DNA from: Streptomyces fagopyri
GTDB taxonomy: Bacteria; Actinomycetota; Actinomycetes; Streptomycetales; Streptomycetaceae
Reading direction: 5' to 3'
Assembly: GCF_009498275.1 (NCBI RefSeq)
Contig: NZ_CP045643.1
Location: 2,604,001-2,668,000 of the forward strand
DNA length: 64,000 nucleotides
Position numbers and translations under genes: made by a program
Shown: positions 50,984 to 58,229 of the stretch, one piece after another
Position numbering within the stretch: position 1 is the stretch's first letter
How the letters are laid out: each line of letters begins with the position of its first letter
The notes under the pieces: generated by a model
Database searches by the model: none
The model's input: only the letters and a program-made list of their open reading frames with translations
Told to the model about the DNA's origin: nothing

Positions 50984-53035
50984 TCAGACCTTGGGGGTCG
51001 TGGGCTCCTTCGGCCGCTCCTCCGCCGGGCCCCGGCGCACCGCACCCGGGGCGTTCCAGTCCTGGCGCCTGCGGGCCCGCTGCTTCGCGGCCTCGGAGGA
51101 CTCCAGCTGATAGGGCACGGAGGTCACCATCACACCGGGTGTGAACAGCAGGCGGCCCTTGAGGCGCAGCGCGCTCTGGTTGTGCAGCAGGTGCTCGTAC
51201 CAGTGGCCGACGACGTACTCGGGGATGATGACGGAGACGGCGTCGCGCGGTGACTCCCTGCGCAGGCCCTTCACGTACTCGATGACCGGCCGGGTGATCT
51301 CGCGGTACGGGGAGTCGAGGACCTTCAGCGGCACGGTGATGCCGCGCCGCTCCCATTCCTCCCGCAGCGCCTTGGTCTCCGCCGGGTCGACGTTGACGCT
51401 GAGCGCTTCGAGGGTGTCGGAGCGCATCAGCTTGGCGTAGGCGAGGGCGCGCAGGGTCGGCCGGTGGATCTTGGAGATCAGGACGACGGAGTGGACGCGG
51501 GAGGGGCGCACGCTGTCGTCGGAGGGGCCCTCGGGGGCGGCGATCTCCTCGGCGACCCGGTCGTAGTGCTTACGGATCGCGCTCATCGTCGCGTAGAAGA
51601 TCACCATGCCGAGCAGGGCCACCCAGGCGCCGTGCGTGAACTTGGTGACCAGGACGACGACGAGCACCAGGCCGGTGAAGAAGGCGCCGAAGGTGTTGAT
51701 CGCGCGGGAGCGGATCATGTGGCTGCGCTTGGCCGGGTCCCTCTCGGTGCGCAGGTGACGGTTCCAGTGCCGGACCATGCCGGTCTGGCTGAGCGTGAAG
51801 GAGACGAAGACGCCGACGATGTACAGCTGGATGAGCCGCGTCGAGTCCGCGCCGTAGATGACGACCAGCAGGGTCGCCGCGCCCGCGAGCAGCACGATGC
51901 CGTTGGAGAAGGCGAGGCGGTCGCCGCGGGTGTGCAGCTGGCGCGGGAGGTAGCGGTCCTGGGCGAGGATCGAGCCGAGCAGCGGGAATCCGTTGTACGC
52001 GGTGTTCGCGGCGAGGAACAGGACCAGCGCGGTGGCCGCCGCGAGCACGATGAACAGGAAGCTGCCCTTGCCGAAGACGGCCTCGGCCACCTGGGAGATC
52101 ACCGGGTTCTGGACGTACCCGGCCCCGATCGGAACGCCGTTGTGGATCAAGTCGGTGGCCGGGTTCTCGGCCATCCGGACCTTGGTCGTCATGGCCAGCG
52201 CGATGATCCCGCAGAACATGGTGACGGCGAGCAGGCCCATCGCGGCCAGCGTGGACGCGGCGTTCTTCGACTTGGGCTTGCGGAAGGCGGGGACGCCGTT
52301 GGAGATGGCCTCGACGCCGGTCAGCGCGGCGCAGCCGGAGGAGAAGGCGCGCAGCAGGAGGAAGACGAGCGCGAAGCCCGCGAGGCCCTGGTGCTCGGCC
52401 TTGATGTGGTAGTCGGAGGTGGGTGCCCGCATGGTGTCGTTGAGGACGAGCCCGCGGAAGGCACCCCACGCGATCATGATGAAGACGCCCGCCACGAAGA
52501 CGTACGTGGGAATCGCGAAGAGCTTTCCGGACTCCTTGACCCCGCGCAGGTTCATCAGCGTGAGCAGCACGATGACGACGACGGCGCAGAGCACCTTGTG
52601 CTCGACGACGAAGGGGACGGCGGAGCCGAGGTTCTCGATGCCGGACGTGATCGACACGGCGACGGTGAGTACGTAGTCGACGAGCAGCGCGCTGGCGACG
52701 GTGAGGCCGGCCCGGGGGCCGAGGTTGGTGTTGGCCACCTCGTAGTCGCCGCCGCCGCTGGGGTACGCGTGCACGTTCTGGCGGTACGACGCCACGACCG
52801 TGAACATCAGCACGACGACCGCGACCGCGATCCAGGGGCTGAAGTGGTAGGCCGACACGCCCGCGATGGAAAGGACCAGGAGCACTTCGCCGGGCGCGTA
52901 CGCCACGGAGGAGAGCGGGTCGGAAGCGAAGACGGGGAGTGCGATGCGCTTCGGCAGGAGCGTCTCTCCGAGCCGATCACTGCGCAGTGCGCGCCCGATC
53001 AGGATCCGTTTGGGCACGTCGGTCAGTTTGGACAC
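50984..53035 (-). CDS. APC-superfamily permease, putative KimA-like potassium transporter
   Basis: 683 residues, GTG start at 53035. TACGAT (53048-53043 on the coding strand) ends 7 nt upstream and there is no ribosome site, so it is probably leaderless. Twelve or so transmembrane segments follow a short cytosolic N-terminus (RIALPVFASDPLSSVAYAPGE, then YPSGGGDYEVANTNLGPRAG with the APC substrate loop; GCAALTGVEAISNGVPAFRKPKSKNA). A cytosolic tail of ~180 residues includes a USP-like segment (VHSVVLISKIHRPTLRALAYAKLM). This architecture matches KimA/YdaO-type high-affinity K+ importers regulated by c-di-AMP. It is divergent from two RCK (TrkA) proteins, which supports potassium as the substrate. 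Confidence 0.88.
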   Translation of the reverse strand: MSKLTDVPKRILIGRALRSDRLGETLLPKRIALPVFASDPLSSVAYAPGEVLLVLSIAGVSAYHFSPWIAVAVVVLMFTVVASYRQNVHAYPSGGGDYEVANTNLGPRAGLTVASALLVDYVLTVAVSITSGIENLGSAVPFVVEHKVLCAVVVIVLLTLMNLRGVKESGKLFAIPTYVFVAGVFIMIAWGAFRGLVLNDTMRAPTSDYHIKAEHQGLAGFALVFLLLRAFSSGCAALTGVEAISNGVPAFRKPKSKNAASTLAAMGLLAVTMFCGIIALAMTTKVRMAENPATDLIHNGVPIGAGYVQNPVISQVAEAVFGKGSFLFIVLAAATALVLFLAANTAYNGFPLLGSILAQDRYLPRQLHTRGDRLAFSNGIVLLAGAATLLVVIYGADSTRLIQLYIVGVFVSFTLSQTGMVRHWNRHLRTERDPAKRSHMIRSRAINTFGAFFTGLVLVVVLVTKFTHGAWVALLGMVIFYATMSAIRKHYDRVAEEIAAPEGPSDDSVRPSRVHSVVLISKIHRPTLRALAYAKLMRSDTLEALSVNVDPAETKALREEWERRGITVPLKVLDSPYREITRPVIEYVKGLRRESPRDAVSVIIPEYVVGHWYEHLLHNQSALRLKGRLLFTPGVMVTSVPYQLESSEAAKQRARRRQDWNAPGAVRRGPAEERPKEPTTPKV

Positions 53036-53216
53036 GCAGAGGATCGTAAGCGTTCGAACGGGGGGTCGCCCACCCGCCGTCCCGCATCACCTCGGCTTCC
53101 CCTCCCCATCTGCTCTCCGAGTGAAATCGGGGACCGGTCCCGTTGCGGATTCCACACATCCGGAGGCCGCGTGCCTATATGACGAAGTTCCCATTTTGCC
53201 CAGTTATGGAGGTCCC

Positions 53217-53312
53217 ATGCACGCGACCGCGCAGCTCATCGGCGCCGCCGCAGGACTCGTCGGCCTCGGAATTCTGACCCTGGTCAGCGTGCGCAGCATC
53301 AGCCGCCGCTGA
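53217..53312 (+). CDS. Single-span small membrane protein (31 residues)
   Basis: ATG at 53217 with GGAGG four bases upstream, stop at 53310-53312. Sequence: MHATAQLIGAAAGLVGLGIL followed by TLVSVRSISRR, i.e. one hydrophobic helix with a basic C-terminal end (N-out/C-in expected). It is longer than chance in a hydrophobic frame and has a perfect ribosome site. It is not in a recognisable family, though similar tiny proteins are annotated in streptomycetes. It sits between the divergent K+ permease and CeoB genes and could be a transporter-associated micropeptide. Confidence 0.6.
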   Translation: MHATAQLIGAAAGLVGLGILTLVSVRSISRR

Positions 53313-53569
53313 GCGGGGGGACCGGCGGTGCGGATTCCGTTCACCTCGTGCTTCTCGTCTCTTTCCCTGAACTTTTCCTAACGATGACCCGAACCTGATC
53401 CGGCCTCCGGAGGTCACCTTCACCCCGGCGTCCCCGCGGTTCCCCCTTCCTTCCCTCCCGCGCCCTCTCCCGCGTCCCCTCCCGCACGCCCTCGCGCGCG
53501 CCTCCACGTGCGCCCGCCCGCGCGGCGGCGGCTCCGTTCCCTTGGCCGGTTCGGTTCGTTGTCCGGGGT

Positions 53570-53854
53570 ATGGACGCTCCCGACAACGCCCCGGCCGAGA
53601 CGACCGGCGACCGGCTCGAGGGCGCCCCGACAGCCCCGCTCGGCCCGCTCGGCCCGCTCGCCCCTGTCGAACCGGTCGAACCGCTCGAACCGGCCGAACC
53701 GGTCGCCGCCCCGGTCGGCCCAGCCGTCTCCCCGACCGCCCCCGCCGCCTCCGCGACTTCCGCGACGGCGGCGGCCTCCGTGCGGGCCCGCTCCCCCATG
53801 GCCTGGGTGGTGCCCCCGGGACTGCCGCCCCGCCCGTCCCACCCCGGCGCGTAG
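53570..53854 (+). CDS. Hypothetical Pro/Ala-rich protein
   Basis: 94 residues, ATG at 53570. Strong G/C preference at third codon positions, but the protein is low-complexity (repeats of Pro-Leu-Gly and Glu-Pro-Val/Leu) and no ribosome site is visible. Disordered if made. The opposite strand also has open frames of Gly/Ser/Thr-rich sequence, so this may be simple-sequence DNA rather than a gene. Confidence 0.35.
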   Translation: MDAPDNAPAETTGDRLEGAPTAPLGPLGPLAPVEPVEPLEPAEPVAAPVGPAVSPTAPAASATSATAAASVRARSPMAWVVPPGLPPRPSHPGA

Positions 53855-54074
53855 GCCTCGCGCGGACACCGCGACGTACGCCGGCGGCGCCCTGCCCGGG
53901 ATCGGCGCAGGAGATGCGCGCACCGATGAGGGCAAGACCGCGGTTGCGCCTTAAGCTCGTTCCCGGCAACGCCGCATGCCGTTGCCTCGTGAGGGCCCGG
54001 CAGACTGACAGAGAAGAGTGAGCAGGGTGTTTTCGCAGGTCAGCGGGATGACCAGGACTGCGGGGTTGGGCTAG

Positions 54075-54746
54075 GTGCACATCGTCATCATGGGCTGCGG
54101 CAGAGTGGGTTCCGCTCTCGCCCAGACCCTGGAGCAACAGGGGCACACGGTCGCGGTGATCGACCAGGACCCCACCGCCTTCCGGCGGCTCGGCTCCGGT
54201 TTCGGCGGTCGCCGTGTGACCGGAGTCGGCTTCGACCAGGACACCCTGCGCGAGGCGGGCATCGAGGAGGCCGGCGCCTTCGCCGCCGTGTCCAGCGGGG
54301 ACAACTCGAACATCATCGCCGCCCGGGTCGCCCGGGAGATGTTCGGCATCGAGAACGTCGCGGCGCGCATCTACGACCCGCGCCGGGCCGAGGTCTACCA
54401 GCGTCTGGGCATCCCGACCGTCGCCACCGTCCGCTGGACGGCCGACCAGATGCTGCGCCGCCTGCTGCCGTCGGGCGCCGAACCGCTGTGGCGTGATCCC
54501 ACCGGTGGGGTGCAGCTCGCCGAGGTGCACGCCTCCGCCGCCTGGGTCGGCCACAAGATCAGCCGCCTGCAGGACGAGACCGGCGTGCGGGTGGCCTTCC
54601 TGACCCGGCTGGGCGAGGCGATTCTGCCCACCTCGCAGACGGTGCTGCAGGAGGGCGACCTCGTGCACGTGATGATGCGCACGGACGACGTCGAAAAGGT
54701 CGAGGCCTCGTTCGCCGAGGGCCCCGAAGAGGAGAGCGGTCACTGA
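54075..54746 (+). CDS. ceoB: TrkA/CeoB-type RCK potassium-transport regulatory protein
   Basis: 223 residues, GTG start at 54075. TrkA-N Rossmann domain with GCGRVGSALAQTLEQQGHTVAVIDQDP, the NAD/ATP-binding glycine motif and acidic beta-2 end; AAVSSGDNSNIIAARVAREMFG; then a C-terminal TrkA-C (RCK_C) domain from about residue 135 (VQLAEVHASAAWVGHKISRL, LQEGDLVHVMM). Such cytosolic proteins gate K+ transporters in response to nucleotides. Followed at once by a second RCK gene (TGATG overlap). The leader contains a 7-bp hairpin (53965-53986) of unknown role. Confidence 0.93.
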   Translation: MHIVIMGCGRVGSALAQTLEQQGHTVAVIDQDPTAFRRLGSGFGGRRVTGVGFDQDTLREAGIEEAGAFAAVSSGDNSNIIAARVAREMFGIENVAARIYDPRRAEVYQRLGIPTVATVRWTADQMLRRLLPSGAEPLWRDPTGGVQLAEVHASAAWVGHKISRLQDETGVRVAFLTRLGEAILPTSQTVLQEGDLVHVMMRTDDVEKVEASFAEGPEEESGH

Positions 54747-55423
54747 TGAGGGTCGCCATTGCCGGCGCCGGCGCCGTGGGCCGCTCGATCGCGGGCGAGC
54801 TCCTGGAGAACGGCCACGAGATCCTGCTGATCGACAAGGCGCCGACCGCCATCTCGGTCGAGCGCGTCCCCCAGGCGGAGTGGCTGCTCGCCGACGCCTG
54901 CGAGATCACGTCCCTGGACGAGGCCGCGTTGCAGCGCTGCAACGTGGTCATCGCGGCCACCGGGGACGACAAGGTCAACCTGGTGGTCTCACTGCTCGCC
55001 AAGACCGAGTACGGCGTGCCGCGCGTCGTCGCCCGTGTCAACAACCCGAAGAACGAGTGGCTGTTCAACGAGGCCTGGGGCGTCGACGTCGCCGTCTCCA
55101 CCCCGCGTCTGATGTCGGCCCTCGTGGAGGAGGCCGTGAGCGTCGGCGACCTGGTGCGCCTGCTCCGCTTCAGCCACGGCGACGCGAACCTGGTCGAGCT
55201 GACCCTCCCGCCGGAGTCTGCCCTGGCCGGCACGCAGGTCGGTGACGTGGAGTGGCCCCAGGACACCTCCCTGGTCACGATCATCCGTGGCACCCGGGTG
55301 CTCACCCCCTCCCAGGAGGATTCCCTGGAGGCGGGCGACGAGCTCCTCTTCGTGGCCGCCCAGGCCCGCGAGGAGCAGCTGGAGGACCTGCTCTCGGTCC
55401 GCCGCGAGGACGCGCCGAGCTAG
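54746..55423 (+). CDS. ceoC: TrkA/CeoC-type RCK potassium-transport regulatory protein
   Basis: 225 residues, ATG at 54746 sharing one base with the ceoB stop. TrkA-N with GAGAVGRSIAGELLENGHEILLID and LLADACEITSLDEAALQRC; TrkA-C with LVELTLPPESALAGTQVGDVEWP and LEAGDELLFVAA. It forms a pair with CeoB, presumably a heteromeric ring under the divergent K+ permease. No TrkH/KtrB channel subunit is visible, which again points to the APC permease as partner. A long hairpin terminator follows. Confidence 0.94.
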   Translation: MRVAIAGAGAVGRSIAGELLENGHEILLIDKAPTAISVERVPQAEWLLADACEITSLDEAALQRCNVVIAATGDDKVNLVVSLLAKTEYGVPRVVARVNNPKNEWLFNEAWGVDVAVSTPRLMSALVEEAVSVGDLVRLLRFSHGDANLVELTLPPESALAGTQVGDVEWPQDTSLVTIIRGTRVLTPSQEDSLEAGDELLFVAAQAREEQLEDLLSVRREDAPS

Positions 55424-55430
55424 CCCGTCC

Positions 55431-55486
55431 CCTGAGAAGAGGGGAGCCTTCGCGGGAGGTCCCGCGGAGGCTCCCCTCTTCTCAGG
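55431..55486. terminator. Long bidirectional terminator after ceoC
   Basis: An exact 19-bp outer stem (55431-55449 with 55468-55486) encloses a second 7-bp stem (CGCGGGA-GG-TCCCGCG). It begins 7 nt after the ceoC stop and lies just beyond the end of the convergent GNAT gene. Confidence 0.92.
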
Positions 55487-55507
55487 ACCTTCGGAGATCG
55501 TCTCGTG

Positions 55508-56098
55508 TCAGGACCTCTGGAGATCGTCGGCCGCCGGGCTGTACGGCCGCGCGAAGGGCAGACCCACGTCGCCGGGCAGCAGCGCGCCGATCCAGGTGTC
55601 CCGCAGGCCGTCCCGGCCGGTCTGTGCCGCCCGCAGGGCGCCCTCCCGTGTGAAGCCGGCCTTGCGGGCGACCGCCCACGAGCCCCGGTTGCCCGCCTCC
55701 GCCCGCCACTCCAGGCGCTGGACGCCCAGCTCGGTGAACGCCCACCGCGCCAGGGCGCCGACGGCCTCCGTCGCGTAGCCCCGCCCCCGGTGTTCCGCCA
55801 CGGTCCAGTACCCGATGCCCCAGACGTCGGCCTGCCGGTGCACGTTGACGGACGCCACGAGGGTGCCGTCGCCGTCGTCCCGCCGCTCCACCGCGAAGTG
55901 GTACATCGTGTCGTCGCGCCAGCCCCGCGGCACGAGGGCGCGCAGATAGAAGGCGGCGTGCCGGCGCTCGTAGGGCGTGGGGAAGTCCGTCCACCGCCCG
56001 ATCTCGGGGTCCTGACAGGCGGCGAGGAGCGCGTCCTCGTCCCGCGCATCGTGCGGGCGGATCAGCAGACGCTCCGTGGTGAGCGAGACAGGTTCCAT
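55508..56098 (-). CDS. GNAT family N-acetyltransferase (RimJ/RimL-like)
   Basis: 196 residues, ATG at 56098 (MEPVSLTTERLLIRPH). Acetyl-CoA-dependent acyltransferase: LTTERLLIRPHDARDEDALL N-terminus typical of RimJ/RimL, the pyrophosphate-binding motif EHRGRGYATEAV, and LEWRAEAGNRGSWAVARKAGFTREG. The acceptor is unknown: protein N-terminus, antibiotic or metabolite. It breaks the otherwise conserved ceoBC-DUF3159 order and is flanked by a long hairpin and a 40-bp palindrome with tandem repeats, consistent with later insertion. The last ~20 bp of the gene are duplicated just beyond its stop. Confidence 0.92.
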   Translation of the reverse strand: MEPVSLTTERLLIRPHDARDEDALLAACQDPEIGRWTDFPTPYERRHAAFYLRALVPRGWRDDTMYHFAVERRDDGDGTLVASVNVHRQADVWGIGYWTVAEHRGRGYATEAVGALARWAFTELGVQRLEWRAEAGNRGSWAVARKAGFTREGALRAAQTGRDGLRDTWIGALLPGDVGLPFARPYSPAADDLQRS

Positions 56099-56200
56099 GA
56101 GCGGCGATTCTGACGCCCGGCCCGCCGCCCGGCCATCGGATTCCCCCGACGGCGGTCACGGGGGCGCGGCGCACGGATACAAGACCGGAGCGCCCGGACA

Positions 56201-56240
56201 CGGGAGGGGGCGCCCGGAGATCTCCGGGCGCCCCCTCCCG
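56201..56240. terminator. Perfect 40-bp palindrome upstream of the GNAT gene and after the DUF3159 gene
   Basis: 56201-56220 is the exact reverse complement of 56221-56240, with AGATCT at the centre. As RNA it would fold as a 17- to 18-bp GC-rich hairpin, a likely terminator for the leftward DUF3159 operon that ends 84 nt away. Confidence 0.75.
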
Positions 56241-56323
56241 TACAGGTGACTGCTCGTACAGGTGACTGCTCGTACAGGTGACCGGCCGTCTCGTACGGCT
56301 GACCGACCGTCTCGTGCGGGTGA
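56240..56323. repeat. Tandem repeats at the 3' end of the DUF3159 gene
   Basis: GTACAGGTGACTGCTC twice (56240-56255, 56256-56271), then two 21-bp units (56272-56292, 56293-56313) sharing the GTACAGGTGAC-like start, and a final partial copy that runs into the DUF3159 stop codon. Confidence 0.82.
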
Positions 56324-57079
56324 CTAGCCGTCGCGGCGGTGACGGCCGGCCGTGGCCTCGGTGTCGTCCTTGGCGAGAGCGGCCTCGCGTTCCTTCTCGG
56401 CCTGCTCCTCCGCCTCCATCTCCGCGAACACGTCGATGGGAGCCGGGGCCTTCGCCAGGAACACCCAGGTGAGCCAGACGGCCAGCAGGAACGGCGGGAT
56501 CTTCAACGCGACCAGGACCCAGCCCAGTTGCGAGGTGTTGGCCCACCAGTAGAGCGGGAAGAGGACCGCGCACTTGGCGAGCAGGATCAGGCCCCAGGCC
56601 CAGCTGGCCTTCGCGTACGCCTTCTTGCGGCCCGGATTGCGGGTACGCCAGGAGAGGTTCTCCTTGAAGACCGGGCCGAGGATCAGGCCGATCAGGGGCA
56701 CGCCCGCGAGGGTCGTGACGATGTAGGCGACGGCCAGACCCAGCGTGTAGATCATGCCCGGCAGGTAGAAGTCCTTCGCGTTGCCCGTCATCATCGCGAA
56801 CACCACGCCGAAGGCGACGCCGAAGACGCCGCTGAAGGCGTGCTTGACGGTGTCGCGCATGGCGAGGCGGACGACGACGAGCAGCAGGGACACCCCCAGG
56901 GCGGCGATCGCCGACCAGTGGAGGTCCTTGTTGATCGTGAAGATGGTGACGAAGAGCAGGCCGGGCACCACGGTCTCGACCATGCCCCGCACACCGCCGA
57001 ACGCCTCGAAGAGCGCGGCCTCCGTCACCGCCCTCGCGTCCTGCTGGGCGTCTTCGGTCGGCTTGTCGAGCGACGTCAC
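56324..57079 (-). CDS. DUF3159 family membrane protein
   Basis: 251 residues, GTG start at 57079. About six transmembrane helices (for example VETVVPGLLFVTIFTI, AIAALGVSLLLVVVRLAM, MIYTLGLAVAYIVTTLAGVPLIGLILGPV) with the DUF3159 hallmark FGGVRGMVETVVPGL near the N-terminus. The C-terminus is a charged cytosolic coil rich in Glu and Ala. It is related in architecture to intracellular septation protein A-like families; function unknown. Three bases downstream of the OB-fold gene, as in mycobacteria (Rv2693c/Rv2694c from memory). Confidence 0.92.
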   Translation of the reverse strand: MTSLDKPTEDAQQDARAVTEAALFEAFGGVRGMVETVVPGLLFVTIFTINKDLHWSAIAALGVSLLLVVVRLAMRDTVKHAFSGVFGVAFGVVFAMMTGNAKDFYLPGMIYTLGLAVAYIVTTLAGVPLIGLILGPVFKENLSWRTRNPGRKKAYAKASWAWGLILLAKCAVLFPLYWWANTSQLGWVLVALKIPPFLLAVWLTWVFLAKAPAPIDVFAEMEAEEQAEKEREAALAKDDTEATAGRHRRDG

Positions 57080-57082
57080 CGG

Positions 57083-57481
57083 CTACTCCCGTCCGAGCGG
57101 TCTGAGTTCGTACTTCGGGTTGAACAGCACCCTACGGCCCCGGCTCATCGAGATGCGGCCCGAAGCGATCATCTTGCGCCCCGGCTCGATTCCCACGATG
57201 GAGCGTCTGCCGAGCCAGACCACGTCCAGAGCCGCCGAGCCGTCGAACAGCTCGGCCTCCAGCGCCGGGACTCCGGCCCGTGGCCGCAGAGTGACCGTGC
57301 GCAACGTACCAGTAACCGTGACGATCTGCCGGTCGTGGCAGTCACCGATGCGGGTGCACCCCGTCGTCTCGGCTTCCTCGCGCAGCTCCTCGGACTCCAG
57401 GTCCTCCTGGGACGAGGAGAGCCGGTCTATCATGCGCCGGAACCGGCCCGCCGGCTTTTCGGAACGAGGAACAGCACTCAT
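57083..57481 (-). CDS. OB-fold nucleic acid-binding protein
   Basis: 132 residues from the ATG at 57481 (MSAVPRSEKPAGRFRRMIDRL). TACGCT lies 6 nt upstream on the coding strand and no ribosome site is present, so it is probably leaderless. The C-terminal ~75 residues form an OB-fold like that of RecG/DNA polymerase III alpha tRNA-anti domains (VTVTGTLRTVTLRPRAGVPALEAELFDGSAALDVVWLGRR, GRKMIASGRISMSRGRRVLFNPKYEL). First gene of the operon with DUF3159. A role in nucleic-acid binding is likely but unspecific. Confidence 0.92.
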   Translation of the reverse strand: MSAVPRSEKPAGRFRRMIDRLSSSQEDLESEELREEAETTGCTRIGDCHDRQIVTVTGTLRTVTLRPRAGVPALEAELFDGSAALDVVWLGRRSIVGIEPGRKMIASGRISMSRGRRVLFNPKYELRPLGRE

Positions 57482-57545
57482 ACCGAAAGCGTACCGGGGG
57501 CCGATGACACCGTCGTACCCGCGAGGCCGCTCTCTCAAGCACCGC

Positions 57546-58229
57546 TCATCTCTCGAACCGGTAACCCATTCCCGGCTCCGTGATGAAGTGCCGGGGATGC
57601 GAGGGATCCGCCTCCAGCTTGCGGCGCAGCTGGGCCATGTAGACCCGCAGGTAGTTCGTCTCCGTGCCGTACGACGGCCCCCACACCTCCTGGAGGAGCT
57701 GCTTCTGGCTGACCAGGCGGCCGGTGTTGCGGACCAGGACCTCCAGGAGGTGCCACTCCGTGGGGGTCAGCCGGACGTCGCGGCCGGCGCGGTTGACCTT
57801 CTTGGCCGCCAGATCCACCGTGAAGTCCTCGGTCTCGACCACGACGTCGTCCTCGCCGGAGCCGGTGGGCTCGGCACGGCGGACGGCGGCGCGCAGCCGG
57901 GCCAGCAGTTCGTCCATGCCGAAGGGCTTGGTGACGTAGTCGTCGGCGCCCGCGTCGAGCGCCTCGACCTTCTCGTCGGAGGAGTGCCGGGCCGAGAGCA
58001 CCAGGATCGGTACCCGGGTCCAGCCGCGCAGCCCCCTGATCACCTCGACGCCGTCCATGTCGGGCAGCCCGAGGTCGAGCACGACGACGTCGGGATGGCG
58101 TGCGGCGGCGAGCTGGAGCGCGGTGGCGCCGTCGGGGGCCGCGTCGACCTCGTACTTGCGCGCCTTCAGGTTGATGACGAGGGCTCGGGTGATCTGCGGC
58201 TCGTCGTCGACCACGAGGACCCGGGTCAT
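57546..58229 (-). CDS. kdpE: KdpE, potassium response regulator
   Basis: 227 residues, ATG at 58229 overlapping the kdpD stop (ATGA). OmpR/PhoB-type response regulator: receiver with acidic pocket DD (8-9), phospho-acceptor Asp52 (VVVLDLGLPDMDG), Thr/Ser in LVLSARHS and Lys in DDYVTKPF; winged-helix DNA-binding domain (about 130-225) with LTPTEWHLLEVLVRNTGRLVSQ and TNYLRVYMAQLRRKLE. It activates kdpFABC when K+ is scarce. No kdpFABC gene is in the window, so the pair is an orphan here and acts in trans or on other targets such as the neighbouring K+ genes. Confidence 0.95.
   Translation of the reverse strand: MTRVLVVDDEPQITRALVINLKARKYEVDAAPDGATALQLAAARHPDVVVLDLGLPDMDGVEVIRGLRGWTRVPILVLSARHSSDEKVEALDAGADDYVTKPFGMDELLARLRAAVRRAEPTGSGEDDVVVETEDFTVDLAAKKVNRAGRDVRLTPTEWHLLEVLVRNTGRLVSQKQLLQEVWGPSYGTETNYLRVYMAQLRRKLEADPSHPRHFITEPGMGYRFER

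Noticed and set aside
53570..53854. Treating the Pro/Ala-rich frame as a confident gene
   Set aside because: Low complexity and no ribosome site; kept only as a low-confidence feature.
53855..54074. Possible c-di-AMP (ydaO-type) riboswitch upstream of ceoB, looked for because of the K+ context
   Set aside because: Only a 7-bp hairpin (53965-53986) is visible; the conserved ydaO core motifs are absent.
53175..54743. 522-residue minus-strand open frame opposite ceoB
   Set aside because: Shadow of ceoB and of Pro-rich simple-sequence DNA; no family pattern.
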